Shown: one piece after another, positions 50,796-60,039 of the stretch | How positions within the stretch are numbered: position 1 is the stretch's first letter | Layout: every line of letters begins with the position of its first letter | Assembly (NCBI GenBank): GCA_963813315.1 | Contig: CAWEYO010000013.1 | Span: 1-64,000, forward strand | Direction: 5' to 3' | DNA: 64,000 nt | From: CAWEYO01 sp963813315 | GTDB lineage: Bacteria > Pseudomonadota > Alphaproteobacteria > Rhizobiales > Rhizobiaceae | Position numbers and translations under genes: made by a program | Notes under the pieces: generated by a model | The model's database searches: none | Told to the model about the DNA's origin: nothing | What the model saw: only the letters and a program-made list of their open reading frames with translations

Positions 50796-51840
50796 TTACG
50801 CAAGCCCCGTGAATTTCAGGAAAGCGGCGGTGATTACGACCATCGCCAGCGACAGAGGCAGAAATACCTTCCAGCCGAGCCGCATCAACTGGTCGTAGCG
50901 GTAGCGCGGCACGAAAGCCTTCACCATGGCGAACATGAAGAACACCAGGCAGACCTTCAGCACGAACCATATGACCCCCGGCACCCAGGTGAAGGGTGCG
51001 AAATCGAAGGGCGGCAGCCAGCCCCCGAGGAACAGGATCGTGGTCAGCGCGCACATCAGCACAATGGCGACATACTCCCCCAGGAAGAAGAGGAGGAACG
51101 GTGTCGACGAATATTCGATCATGTGGCCGGCGACGAGTTCGGACTCGGCCTCAACGAGGTCGAACGGCGGGCGATTCGTCTCCGCAAGCGCCGAGATAAA
51201 GAAGACGATGAACATCGGGAACAATGCCAGCCAATGCCAATCGAGGAACGTATTCGGCAGGCCGAGCCGCGTTCCGATGCCGTCACGCTGCGACATGACG
51301 ATATCGGTGAGGTTCAGCGAGCCAACGGCAAGCAGCACCGTGATAATGACGAAGCCGATGGAGACCTCGTAGGAAACCATTTGAGCGGCCGACCGCAGCG
51401 CGCCGAGGAACGGGTATTTCGAGTTCGATGCCCAGCCGCCCATGATGACGCCGTACACCTCGAGCGAAGAGATGGCGAAGACGTAAAGTATGCCGACATT
51501 GATGTTGGCGACCGCCCATCCCTCGCTGACTGGGATCACTGCCCAGGCTGAAAGGGCGAGCACCGCCGAAACCAGCGGCGCAAGCAGGAAAACGCCTTTG
51601 TTGGCGCCCGAAGGAATGACGGGCTCCTTGAACGACGAACTTTAGAAGATCGGCAAACGCCTGCAGCAAGCCCCATGGCCCGACGACGTTGGGTCCCCGG
51701 CGAAGCTGCACAGCCGCCCAGATCTTGCGGTCGGCATAGAGAATATAGGCGACGAATATCAGAAGAACGACGATCAGGACGACCGACTTCAACAGGATGA
51801 GCAGTGCCGGCAACACGTAGAAGGAAAAGAAGCTGTCCAT
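50796..51840 (-). CDS. nuoH: NADH-quinone oxidoreductase subunit H, one extra base
   Basis: A membrane subunit of about 347 residues (ND1 homologue) forming the quinone channel. The first part is MDSFFSFYVLPALLILLKSV to GPNVVGPWGLLQAFADLLKFV. Skipping one G at about 51633 gives KFVFKEPVIP, and the rest (VLALSAWAVIPVSEGWAVAN to FLKFTGLA) follows in the new frame. The quinone-site motif AETNRPPFDLVEAESELVAG is intact. The span is one base over a multiple of three. nuoG ends seven bases upstream. The break is most simply a sequencing insertion. Confidence 0.93.
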
Positions 51841-51847
51841 AACTGCC

Positions 51848-53929
51848 CTACTCGGCTGCCTGTTTGAAGCCGCCCTTCGCAAGCGACGAGCATTCGGCCA
51901 TGACCGCGGACGCCCGCGCGATCGGGTTCGTCAAATAGAAATCCTTGACCGGCAACGCAAATGCTCCTTTGCCAATGCGGCCACCGATCTTCGCGGCTGC
52001 GCTGATCGAGGCCGCGTCAGCTGTCCCGATCTCGTCGATCGCCGCGAGATGCGGATACTCGGCGTAGAGTTTTGCGCGCAACTGTGACAGCGAATCGAAG
52101 GGCAAACGGTGCCCGACAACATCGGAAAGGGCCCGAATGATCGCCCAGTCGTCACGCGCGTCCCCCGGAGCAAAGCCGGCGCGGTTGGTCTGCTGCACGC
52201 GCCCCTCGGTGTTGACGTAGGTGCCCGATTTTTCGGTATAGGCTGCGCCCGGCAGGATGACATCGGCGCGATGAGCGCCGGCATCGCCATGCGTACCGAT
52301 ATAGACCACGAAGGCGTCGGGCATCTTCTTCATGTCGATCTCGTCGGCCCCAAGCAGGAAGAGCACATCCATTGCGCCGAGCATTTCGGCGACATCCTTG
52401 CCGCCCTTGCCCGGCACGAAGCCAAGATCGAGACCTCCGACCCGGGCCGCGGCATTGTGGAGCACTGCGAAACCATTCCACTCCGGGGTGACGGCTCCGA
52501 CCGCCCCTGCAAGCTTCGCCGCAAGGCCGAGCACCGCCCTGCCATCGCCGCGTGCCAGGGCGCCCTGCCCGACGATGATCAGCGGCCGGCCAGCCTTCTT
52601 CAGCACGGAGAAAAACCCACCGCTGCCGTCCGCCAGTTCCTTCAGCGTTTCCGGTCCCGCGCCAAGCGGCTCGTATTCGTAGCGGAGGTCACCGGCATCA
52701 CCGATCACGCCAATGGGCAGGTTGCCCATCCGCCAGCGCTTGCGGATGCGCGCGTTCAGCACCGAGGCCTCGAAACGCGGGTTCGCGCCAACGATCAGTA
52801 CGGCATCCGCCTGCTCGATGCCTTCGATCGTCGGATTGAAGATGTAGCTCGTGCGGCCGAGTGCGGGATCGAGCGCAGCGCCATCCTGCCGGCAGTCGAT
52901 ATTGGCCGAGCCGAGCGACTGCATCAGGAGTTTCAACGCGAACATCTCCTCGACGGCCGCAAGATCGCCGGCGATGGCACCGATCCTGTCCCCGGCCGTT
53001 CTGCCGATCGCTTCCTTCACTGCTGCGAATGCCTCCGGCCAGGTCGCCGGCTTCAGCTTGCCGTCCACGCGCACATACGGCCGGTCGAGGCGCTGGGTGC
53101 GCAGCCCATCCCAGATGAACCGGGTCTTGTCGGAAATCCATTCCTCATTCACAGCGTCATTGACGCGCGGCAGGATTCGCATCACCTCGCGGCCGCGCGA
53201 ATCGACACGGATCGCCGAGCCGACGGCATCCATCACGTCGATCAATTCGGTCTTTGTGAGTTCCCACGGCCGTGCCTGGAACGCGAACGGCTTCGAGGTC
53301 AGCGCGCCGACCGGGCAAAGGTCGATGACATTGCCTTGCAGTTCGGAAGTCATTGCCTGTTCAAGATAGGTGGTGATCTCGGCGTCCTCGCCGCGACCGA
53401 TCAGGCCGAGCTCGGAAATGCCCGCGACCTCGGTCGTGAACCGCACGCAGCGGGTGCAATGGATGCACCGGTTCATGATCGTCTTCACGAGCGGGCCGAT
53501 ATACTTGTCTTCGACCGCGCGCTTGTTTTCCTGATACCGCGAAGCGTCGACGCCGAAGGCCATCGCCTGATCCTGCAGATCGCACTCGCCGCCCTGATCG
53601 CAGATCGGACAATCAAGCGGATGATTGATCAGCAGAAACTCCATGACGCCCTCGCGGGCCTTTTTCACCATCGGTGTGTTGGTGAAGATTTCCGGCGCCT
53701 CGCCGTTTGGACCCGGCCGCAGGTCGCGCACGCCCATAGCACAGGAGGCGGTCGGCTTCGGCGGTCCCCCCTTCACCTCGACGAGGCACATGCGGCAATT
53801 GCCGGCGATCGATAGGCGCTCATGAAAGCAGAAGCGCGGCACTTCCGCGCCCGCCTCCTCCGCTGCCTGCAGAAGCGTGTAATGATCGGGTACTTCGATC
53901 TCGCGCCCGTCGACCTTGAGTTTTGCCAT
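51848..53929 (-). CDS. nuoG: NADH-quinone oxidoreductase subunit G
   Basis: A 693-residue peripheral-arm subunit carrying [2Fe-2S] N1b and [4Fe-4S] N4 and N5. N1b uses PRFCFHERLSIAGNCRMCLV. The His-Cys cluster lies in HPLDCPICDQGGECDLQDQA, and N4 in CIHCTRCVRFTTEVAGI. The C-terminal region is a molybdopterin-oxidoreductase-like domain without active-site cofactor ligands, as usual. It is preceded by two accessory genes that separate it from nuoF. Confidence 0.96.
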   Translation of the reverse strand: MAKLKVDGREIEVPDHYTLLQAAEEAGAEVPRFCFHERLSIAGNCRMCLVEVKGGPPKPTASCAMGVRDLRPGPNGEAPEIFTNTPMVKKAREGVMEFLLINHPLDCPICDQGGECDLQDQAMAFGVDASRYQENKRAVEDKYIGPLVKTIMNRCIHCTRCVRFTTEVAGISELGLIGRGEDAEITTYLEQAMTSELQGNVIDLCPVGALTSKPFAFQARPWELTKTELIDVMDAVGSAIRVDSRGREVMRILPRVNDAVNEEWISDKTRFIWDGLRTQRLDRPYVRVDGKLKPATWPEAFAAVKEAIGRTAGDRIGAIAGDLAAVEEMFALKLLMQSLGSANIDCRQDGAALDPALGRTSYIFNPTIEGIEQADAVLIVGANPRFEASVLNARIRKRWRMGNLPIGVIGDAGDLRYEYEPLGAGPETLKELADGSGGFFSVLKKAGRPLIIVGQGALARGDGRAVLGLAAKLAGAVGAVTPEWNGFAVLHNAAARVGGLDLGFVPGKGGKDVAEMLGAMDVLFLLGADEIDMKKMPDAFVVYIGTHGDAGAHRADVILPGAAYTEKSGTYVNTEGRVQQTNRAGFAPGDARDDWAIIRALSDVVGHRLPFDSLSQLRAKLYAEYPHLAAIDEIGTADAASISAAAKIGGRIGKGAFALPVKDFYLTNPIARASAVMAECSSLAKGGFKQAAE

Positions 53930-53944
53930 TCACCTATCCTCGGC

Positions 53945-54406
53945 TCACCCGCACCGGGCCTGCTGCCATAACTTCACATGAGGCAGATGCCCCCAGGCGA
54001 ACGCGTGGTCGCTGTTGCCATGACCGTTGAGATGCTCAAGCCGCTCCATGCCTTCGCGAAGGCTCGGGCAGTGCCCTTCCGGCACAAACCACATGACGAA
54101 ATGTTCCATCTTCATTTGCGAGAACCATTTCGCGCGGTCCTGGTAAAAGCGCTTGTGGACAGTCTGCAAGACGAATTTCTCGAGGCTCTCCGCGTCGCGC
54201 CAAACGCTCAGGTTGGAGATGACCATCGGATCATCGAAAGCGTGAATCCCGGTCGCATTGCCGGTCTCGTCCTTCAGCCGCCACACAAAGCCGTCGGAAC
54301 GCTCCGCAATTCCGTTCACAAGATCGAGATTGCGAACAAATCCGCTCATCCGCCTGTCTTCGAGCGGATACAGGGCTCGTGCAATGTTGAGTTCGGCAAG
54401 GTGCAT
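53945..54406 (-). CDS. DUF3291 family protein
   Basis: A 153-residue ferredoxin-like-fold (dimeric alpha/beta barrel) protein. Key features are FVRNLDLVNGIAERSDGFVW, GNATGIHAFDDPMVISNLSV, FVLQTVHKRFYQDRAKWF and FVMWFVPEGHCPSLREGMER, typical of DUF3291, a relative of antibiotic-biosynthesis monooxygenases. The start at 54406 is used; a GTG at 54415 is possible. It lies within the nuo operon between the HHH-domain gene and nuoG, 15 bp from nuoG. A role in complex I is not established. Confidence 0.8.
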   Translation of the reverse strand: MHLAELNIARALYPLEDRRMSGFVRNLDLVNGIAERSDGFVWRLKDETGNATGIHAFDDPMVISNLSVWRDAESLEKFVLQTVHKRFYQDRAKWFSQMKMEHFVMWFVPEGHCPSLREGMERLEHLNGHGNSDHAFAWGHLPHVKLWQQARCG

Positions 54407-54432
54407 CGGGATCACGCTTCTGTTCAGCCAGC

Positions 54433-55257
54433 TCAGTGCTTCGTCTCACCGTTCGCCAAGGCAGTCGCCTGCTCGATCCAGCCGTCGCGGCCAATCCGGC
54501 CCTTGAACGACAGGTAGTCGTCCACCCAGGCGGTCTCTTCCCGGCTCCACGCGGCAATCTGTGCGTACGTCCAGATGCCCAGTCCGTTCAACACCTGCTC
54601 GAGCTTCGGGCCTATGCCGGAAATAGCCTTCAGGTCGTCCGGCGTCTCCGGTCTGTCGACCGACATCGGCTGACGAAAGTCCTCCGGCATCAGCTCCGCT
54701 GGCTCGTCCGGTGCCTTTGCTTCTACAGGAGCAGTTTCAACGCTCTTCGCGATCTGGGGAACCTGGGCTGCCGGATGAACGTCGGCGGCAGGCGTTTGCC
54801 GCTGCTTTTCCCCGGCTGGCGCACGCGCTTCGTCGGCGCGCGCATGGGTCCCGGCATCGACGGGCGGCGTCTCTACCGGCTTCGCCAGCGCGTCCGCGGC
54901 GCCGCGTGCGTGGGCCTGAGCATCGGTGATCAGCGTCTGTGCGGCAGCACGGGCACGCTTCGCCGGCGTCTTCCCCCTATCGCGGAAATCATCCGCGGTC
55001 GGCTGGCTCAGAAACGGCAGGATCATGCGTTTCGAAACCTCGGCCGCGCCTGCGGCGGCGCCCATCCAAACCCCGAGGGCATGGCTCGCCATGCTAAGCC
55101 CCACGGCCGAAAAAGCGGCCGCGCCCGTCGCGGGGTGCGCCACGAGATTGAAGGAGTCGGCAAATTCCCTCGGCATCATTGCTGCAAAATCCCTGTTCAT
55201 CTCTTCCAGCATTTTCGTGCCGGGCAACGACCCGTAGGGTTCGGGAAATATCGACAT
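54433..55257 (-). CDS. Complex I-linked protein with C-terminal helix-hairpin-helix domain
   Basis: A 274-residue protein. The N-terminus (residues 1-85) resembles a phasin-like amphipathic region with ALGVWMGAAAGAAEVSKRMI. An Ala/Pro/Glu-rich linker follows (90-205). The last 65 residues (PDDLKAISGIGPKLEQVLNG, LGIWTYAQIAAWSREETAWV) form the helix-hairpin-helix domain often found at the end of NuoE-like proteins in rhizobia. It is located between nuoF and the DUF3291 gene. A structural or assembly role in complex I is inferred from position. Confidence 0.75.
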   Translation of the reverse strand: MSIFPEPYGSLPGTKMLEEMNRDFAAMMPREFADSFNLVAHPATGAAAFSAVGLSMASHALGVWMGAAAGAAEVSKRMILPFLSQPTADDFRDRGKTPAKRARAAAQTLITDAQAHARGAADALAKPVETPPVDAGTHARADEARAPAGEKQRQTPAADVHPAAQVPQIAKSVETAPVEAKAPDEPAELMPEDFRQPMSVDRPETPDDLKAISGIGPKLEQVLNGLGIWTYAQIAAWSREETAWVDDYLSFKGRIGRDGWIEQATALANGETKH

Positions 55258-55342
55258 CTGCTCATCTCCTTACCGTTCTTGCTATTGCCCCACCCACGAC
55301 TGCTTCCTCAATCGGGCGCTTCACCCGCCCTTTCGAAACTTC

Positions 55343-56650
55343 TTACTCCGCCGCCGCCAGCGCAGGCTCAGCGCGGTGCGCATTGCGCGTGAACTCGTCG
55401 ATGCGACGCTCGATCTCCGGGCGGAAATGCCGGATCAAACCCTGTATCGGCCAGGCGGCCGCATCACCCAGCGCACAGATCGTGTGGCCCTCCACCTGCT
55501 TGGTCACATCAAGCAGCATGTCAATCTCGCGCTTCTGCGCCTCGCCCCGGACCAGCCGCTCCATCACGCGCCACATCCAGCCGGTGCCTTCACGGCATGG
55601 CGTGCATTGGCCGCAGCTCTCATGCTTGTAGAAGTAGGAAAGCCGCGCGATTGCCTTCACGACGTCGGTGGATTTGTCCATGACGATCACCGCCGCCGTG
55701 CCGAGGCCGGATTTCAGATCGCGCAGCGCATCGAAATCCATCGGTACGTCGATGATTTGTTCAGCAGGCACCAGTGGCACTGAAGCGCCGCCGGGGATAA
55801 CGGCCAGAAGATTGTCCCATCCGCCGCGGATGCCGCCGCAATGCACGTCGATCAGCTCGCGGAACGGGATCGACATGGCCTCCTCGACGGTACAAGGATT
55901 GTTCACGTGGCCGGAAATGCAGAAGAGCTTTGTGCCGACGTTGTTCGGCCGGCCGAAAGACGAGAACCAGGCCGCACCGCGACGCAGGATCGTCGGCGCA
56001 ACCGCGATCGATTCAACGTTGTTGACGGTGGTCGGGCAACCATAGAGGCCGACATTCGCCGGGAACGGCGGCTTCAGCCGTGGCTGACCTTTCTTGCCCT
56101 CGAGGCTTTCCAGCAGGGCCGTTTCCTCGCCGCAGATATAGGCGCCGGCGCCGTGGTGAACGTAGATCTCGAAGTCGTAGCCGTTGCTGTTGTTCTTCCC
56201 GATCAGGCCGGCCTCATACGCCTCGTCAATGGCGACCTGCAGCGCCTCGCGCTCGCGGATGAATTCGCCACGCACATAGATATAGGCGGCAACCGCGCCC
56301 ATGGCGAAGCCGGCCACCAGACAACCCTCAACCAGAGTGTGCGGGTCGTGGCGAAGGATTTCGCGGTCTTTGCATGTGCCCGGCTCGGACTCGTCGGCAT
56401 TGACGACCAGATAGGACGGACGGCCGTCGCTCTGCTTGGGCATGAAGGACCATTTGAGCCCCGTCGGAAAACCGGCGCCGCCCCGACCGCGCAGGCCGGA
56501 CGCCTTCATCTCGTTGATAATCCAGTCGTGGCCCTTGGCGATGATTGCGGCGGTGCCGTCCCAATGGCCACGCGCCATTGCGCCTTTCAGCGAACGGTCG
56601 AAGCGGCCGTAGATATTGGTGAAGATGCGGTCACTGTCCTGCAGCATCAT
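55343..56650 (-). CDS. nuoF: NADH-quinone oxidoreductase subunit F
   Basis: A 435-residue NADH- and FMN-binding subunit with cluster N3. The NADH/FMN site motifs are GLRGRGGAGFPTGLKWSF and VNADESEPGTCKDREIL, and GAGAYICGEETALLESLEG lies mid-protein. Cluster N3 ligands are ESCGQCTPCREG plus CALGDAAAWP. The ATG overlaps the nuoE stop (ATGA); a second ATG follows at once. Normal length, no irregularity. Confidence 0.97.
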   Translation of the reverse strand: MMLQDSDRIFTNIYGRFDRSLKGAMARGHWDGTAAIIAKGHDWIINEMKASGLRGRGGAGFPTGLKWSFMPKQSDGRPSYLVVNADESEPGTCKDREILRHDPHTLVEGCLVAGFAMGAVAAYIYVRGEFIREREALQVAIDEAYEAGLIGKNNSNGYDFEIYVHHGAGAYICGEETALLESLEGKKGQPRLKPPFPANVGLYGCPTTVNNVESIAVAPTILRRGAAWFSSFGRPNNVGTKLFCISGHVNNPCTVEEAMSIPFRELIDVHCGGIRGGWDNLLAVIPGGASVPLVPAEQIIDVPMDFDALRDLKSGLGTAAVIVMDKSTDVVKAIARLSYFYKHESCGQCTPCREGTGWMWRVMERLVRGEAQKREIDMLLDVTKQVEGHTICALGDAAAWPIQGLIRHFRPEIERRIDEFTRNAHRAEPALAAAE

Positions 56651-57744
56651 TCGTCACCACTCTTGTCTTTGGATGGTTTGCGCCGCTGGCTTCGTTTCAC
56701 CAAAGCCCCATCGGCAGCCATGTTTCCACCCTCGGGCGTGCGGCGGCCACGGGGCGCGACCGCCTCAGCCAGTTGCCGTTTGGCGTCCGGGCCCAGCGGT
56801 TTGCCCTTCAGCCTCTCAGGCGACTTGAAAGCCGCTTCCGGCTCCGCCTTTGGCGACTGTGCCTTACGCTGTTTTGCAACCTTTTCAACCCGTTCCGACG
56901 CTTTGTTAGCGTTTGCTGCGACGTGACCGGGAGCGGCCACGCTTGCCGCCGTTTCGGCGGCGGGACTGACTTTCTCCTTCGAGGGCGAGGCAATGGCCGG
57001 ATTGGTCACGACGGCATTGGTCTTCGGCTTTGCCGCCCTTGTCGGAGGAACGAGAGCCGCAATGATGCCGGTTTTCCTCGCGATTCTCGCGGCTTCCCTG
57101 GCTTCCTTATCGCGCGTCGACTTCAGCACCGCCTTTTCATTCTTGAGCGAGGTGAGACCGGATTCCGGCGCTGAATAGATGCGGCCGTTCTGTGGACCGG
57201 CAGGAACGCTTGCACCCTTGCCATGCTCGAAGGCGTCTATTATTTCGCCGAGCCGCTCGGGCGTCAGATCCTCGTAGGTGTCCTTGAAGATCATGACCAT
57301 CGGCGCATTCACACAGGCGCCGAGACATTCGACCTCCTCCCAGGACAGGGTGCCCTTGGCGTTGGTATGAAATTGCTCGGGGTGGATCCTCGAGCGGCAG
57401 AAATCCATCAACGCCTCCGCGCCGCGCAGCATGCAGGGCGTTGTACCGCAAACCTGAACATGGGCACGCGTGCCGACCGGCTTGAGCTGGAACTGCGTGT
57501 AGAATGTCGCAACCTCCAGCACGCGGATCAGCGGCATGCCGAGCATCCCGCTAACATGCTCGATCGCGGCCTTCGTCACCCAGCCTTCCTGCTCCTGAGC
57601 GAGCATCAGCAGCGGGATCACGGCGGACTGTTCGCGGCCCTTCGGGTACTTCCCGATCCACGTTTTCGCCTGGGCCGCATTCGCCCTGTTGAAGGCGAAA
57701 CTGGCTGGCTGGACGGCTGAGTCTGCAAGACGGCGCACGGACAT
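56647..57744 (-). CDS. nuoE: NADH-quinone oxidoreductase subunit E with long C-terminal tail
   Basis: A 365-residue protein. The first 190 residues are the thioredoxin-like [2Fe-2S] N1a subunit, with ligands in VQVCGTTPCMLRG and EVECLGACVNAP. The rest, rich in Ala, Lys, Pro and Arg (KTGIIAALVPPTRAAKPKTN, KASERVEKVAKQRKAQSPK), is predicted disordered and basic. Tails of this kind are a rhizobial trait. It starts directly after the nuoD stop and overlaps nuoF by four bases. The last hairpin domain seen in some relatives is instead encoded separately at 54433-55257. Confidence 0.93.
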   Translation of the reverse strand: MSVRRLADSAVQPASFAFNRANAAQAKTWIGKYPKGREQSAVIPLLMLAQEQEGWVTKAAIEHVSGMLGMPLIRVLEVATFYTQFQLKPVGTRAHVQVCGTTPCMLRGAEALMDFCRSRIHPEQFHTNAKGTLSWEEVECLGACVNAPMVMIFKDTYEDLTPERLGEIIDAFEHGKGASVPAGPQNGRIYSAPESGLTSLKNEKAVLKSTRDKEAREAARIARKTGIIAALVPPTRAAKPKTNAVVTNPAIASPSKEKVSPAAETAASVAAPGHVAANANKASERVEKVAKQRKAQSPKAEPEAAFKSPERLKGKPLGPDAKRQLAEAVAPRGRRTPEGGNMAADGALVKRSQRRKPSKDKSGDE

Positions 57745-58935
57745 TTAACGGTCGACCTCACCAAACACGATATCGATGGAGCCGAGAACGGCGGAAATAT
57801 CGGCCAGCATGTGGCCGCGACATAAAAAATCCATCGCCTGGAGATGCGCAAACCCGGGTGCTCGCAGCTTGCAGCGATAAGGCTTGTTCGTTCCGTCGGA
57901 GACAAGATAGACGCCGAATTCGCCCTTAGGCGCTTCGACAGCGGCATAGACCTCGCCCGCCGGCACGCGATAGCCTTCGGTGTAGAGCTTGAAATGATAA
58001 ATCAGCGCTTCCATCGAACGCTTCATCGCGGCGCGGTTCGGCGGCACCACCTTTCCGTCGAGATTTGAGACAGGCCCGGTCCTTTCCTTGCCAAGCAGCA
58101 GCTCGACGCACTGCCGCATGATCGAAGCGGACTGCCGCATTTCCTCCATCCGGATCAGGTAGCGGTCGTAACAGTCGCCGTTCTTGCCGATGGGAATGTC
58201 GAATTCCATCTCCGGATAGCACTCGTAGGGCTGGCTCTTGCGCAGGTCCCACGCGGCGCCCGAGCCGCGCACCATCACGCCCGAAAAACCCCACGCCCAG
58301 GCATCGTCCAGCGACACCACGCCGATATCGACATTGCGCTGTTTGAAAATGCGGTTCGGCGTCAGGAGATCATCAAGATCCTGCACGGTCTTGAGGAATG
58401 GGTCGATCCATTTGCCAATGTCCTCGACCAGCTTCTCCGGCAAATCCTGATGCACTCCGCCGGGGCGGAAATAGGCCGAATGCATTCGAGCGCCGGACGC
58501 CCGCTCGTAGAAAACCATGAGCTTTTCGCGCTCCTCGAAGCCCCAGAGCGGCGGGGTGAGCGCGCCGACGTCCATCGCTTGCGTCGTAACATTGAGCAGA
58601 TGGGAAAGGATGCGGCCGATCTCGGAATAGAGAACACGGATGAGCTGCCCGCGCTTCGGCACGTCGATGCCGAGCAAACGCTCGATCGCGAGCGCAAACG
58701 CGTGCTCCTGGTTCATCGGCGCGACATAGTCGAGCCGGTCGAAATACGGGATCGCCTGCAAATAGGTTTTTGCCTCGATCAGCTTCTCGGTGCCGCGATG
58801 CAGCAGGCCGATATGCGGATCGACACGCTCGACGATCTCGCCGTCGAGTTCCAGCACGAGACGCAAAACGCCATGCGCCGCCGGATGTTGCGGGCCAAAG
58901 TTGATGTTGAAGTTGCGGACGGAGGTTTCAGGCAT
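57745..58935 (-). CDS. nuoD: NADH-quinone oxidoreductase subunit D
   Basis: A 396-residue (49-kDa type) peripheral subunit that lines the quinone site. Signature regions are NFGPQHPAAHGVLRLVLELD, HIGLLHRGTEKLIE, YFDRLDYVAPMNQEHAF and the C-terminal LRAPGFAHLQAM and GSIDIVFGEVDR. It is separate from NuoC, as usual in alphaproteobacteria. Upstream is an inserted S23-like gene instead of direct contact with nuoC. Length is typical. Confidence 0.97.
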   Translation of the reverse strand: MPETSVRNFNINFGPQHPAAHGVLRLVLELDGEIVERVDPHIGLLHRGTEKLIEAKTYLQAIPYFDRLDYVAPMNQEHAFALAIERLLGIDVPKRGQLIRVLYSEIGRILSHLLNVTTQAMDVGALTPPLWGFEEREKLMVFYERASGARMHSAYFRPGGVHQDLPEKLVEDIGKWIDPFLKTVQDLDDLLTPNRIFKQRNVDIGVVSLDDAWAWGFSGVMVRGSGAAWDLRKSQPYECYPEMEFDIPIGKNGDCYDRYLIRMEEMRQSASIMRQCVELLLGKERTGPVSNLDGKVVPPNRAAMKRSMEALIYHFKLYTEGYRVPAGEVYAAVEAPKGEFGVYLVSDGTNKPYRCKLRAPGFAHLQAMDFLCRGHMLADISAVLGSIDIVFGEVDR

Positions 58936-58957
58936 CGAAAGTGCGCCCTTATCGAAG

Positions 58958-58983
58958 AGTCAGTAGTGAGTAGTCGGTAGTGA
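58958..58983. repeat. TAGTGAG-type short repeat, left flank of the S23-like gene
   Basis: AGTCAGTAGTGAGTAGTCGG followed by TAGTGA. Its counterpart on the other side of the S23-like gene (59396-59427) reads in the opposite orientation, so the two flank the gene as imperfect inverted repeats. Confidence 0.65.
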
Positions 58984-59005
58984 ACATCGATTTCAACGCC
59001 CTGCC

Positions 59006-59386
59006 TTATTCCACCTGCTTACGCTGTACCGTGCGAATGAGCGATCTCAACATTTTTCCACTCTCATCGCACAGGAGCAGCAGTTCCATTTCGTTAGCTC
59101 GTTGCAGCAGGCCAACTCGGCATGCCAGCAATATGTGCGTCTCAAGTTCCTTCAGCGACCCTTGCGCCACCCGCAAGAATTGCACGAAGTAGCCTCGATT
59201 TTCGCGACCATACCCCTCCGCAATATTCGCTGCGACCGAAACTGCGGCGCGCCGAATCTGAGAGGTAATGCCGTATACCTCCTCTTTCGGAAACCCTTTG
59301 GTAATCCGGTAGCAATTCTCGGCGAGGATCATCGCAGACTGCCACACCTTCAGGTCGCGATAGGATTCGATCCGACGCTCCAACAA
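59006..59386 (-). CDS. Four-helix-bundle (S23/23S rRNA IVP-type) protein
   Basis: A 126-residue four-helix-bundle protein. Family motifs are ESYRDLKVWQSAMILAENCY, SQIRRAAVSVAANIAEGYGR and a final helix with LKELETHILLACRVG. Such proteins were first seen encoded inside intervening sequences of 23S rRNA genes and also occur as free-standing genes; their role is unknown. Here the gene lies between nuoC and nuoD in the same orientation. Flanking TAGTGAG repeats suggest that the whole 470-bp block was inserted. The block starts exactly at the nuoC stop. Confidence 0.88.
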   Translation of the reverse strand: MLERRIESYRDLKVWQSAMILAENCYRITKGFPKEEVYGITSQIRRAAVSVAANIAEGYGRENRGYFVQFLRVAQGSLKELETHILLACRVGLLQRANEMELLLLCDESGKMLRSLIRTVQRKQVE

Positions 59387-59395
59387 ACCCTCTTG

Positions 59396-59427
59396 CTACT
59401 GACTACTCACCAATTCACTACTCACTG
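59396..59427. repeat. TAGTGAG-type short repeat, right flank
   Basis: Plus-strand CTACTGACTACTCACCAATT followed by CACTACTCACTG; the complement shares AGTGAGTAGTGA and GAGTAGTCAGTAG with 58958-58983. It overlaps the nuoC stop codon (59422-59424). Confidence 0.65.
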
Positions 59428-60024
59428 TTTTGCTTTCTCGTCCCCGGGCAGCACGTAGTCGGTGCCTTCCCACGGAGACAGAAAGTCGAAATTGCGGAAC
59501 TCCTGCTTGAGCTCCACCGGCTCATAGACGACCCGCTTCACCTCGTCGTCGTAGCGAACCTCGACGAAACCGGTGAGCGGAAAATCCTTGCGCAGCGGAT
59601 GCCCTTCAAAACCGTAGTCGGTCAGGAGCCGTCGCAAATCGGGATGACCCGAAAACAAGATGCCGTAGAGGTCATAGGCTTCGCGTTCGAACCAGTCGGC
59701 GCCCGGAAAAACCCCGGTGACGGACGGAACCGGGGTTTCTTCGTCGGTCATCACCTTCACACGAATGCGCAGGTTCCGACGTGGCGACAAAAGATGATAG
59801 ACGACATCGAAGCGTCTGGCGCGCGCCGGATAGTCGACGCCTGCTACGTCGATGATCGATATGAACCGGCACCGCGCATCGTCGCGCAGAAAGGTCATGA
59901 CGCTGACAATGTCGTCCGCATGGACCGTGACGGTCAGTTCGCCATAGGCCATCACAGCGTCCCGGATCCGATCGCCGAACTTTTCGCGAACGTGGGCGGC
60001 AAGGTTGTCGAGGGCTTCGCTCAT
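59422..60024 (-). CDS. nuoC: NADH-quinone oxidoreductase subunit C
   Basis: A 200-residue (30-kDa type) peripheral subunit. Signature segments are RFISIIDVAGVDYPARARRF, WFEREAYDLYGILFSGHPDL and RRLLTDYGFEGHPLRKDFPL. It contacts NuoD and NuoB near the quinone site. nuoB ends 15 bp upstream. The last codons lie at the boundary of the inserted S23-like block. Confidence 0.97.
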   Translation of the reverse strand: MSEALDNLAAHVREKFGDRIRDAVMAYGELTVTVHADDIVSVMTFLRDDARCRFISIIDVAGVDYPARARRFDVVYHLLSPRRNLRIRVKVMTDEETPVPSVTGVFPGADWFEREAYDLYGILFSGHPDLRRLLTDYGFEGHPLRKDFPLTGFVEVRYDDEVKRVVYEPVELKQEFRNFDFLSPWEGTDYVLPGDEKAKQ

Positions 60025-60039
60025 GTCATTCCGCCGCTA

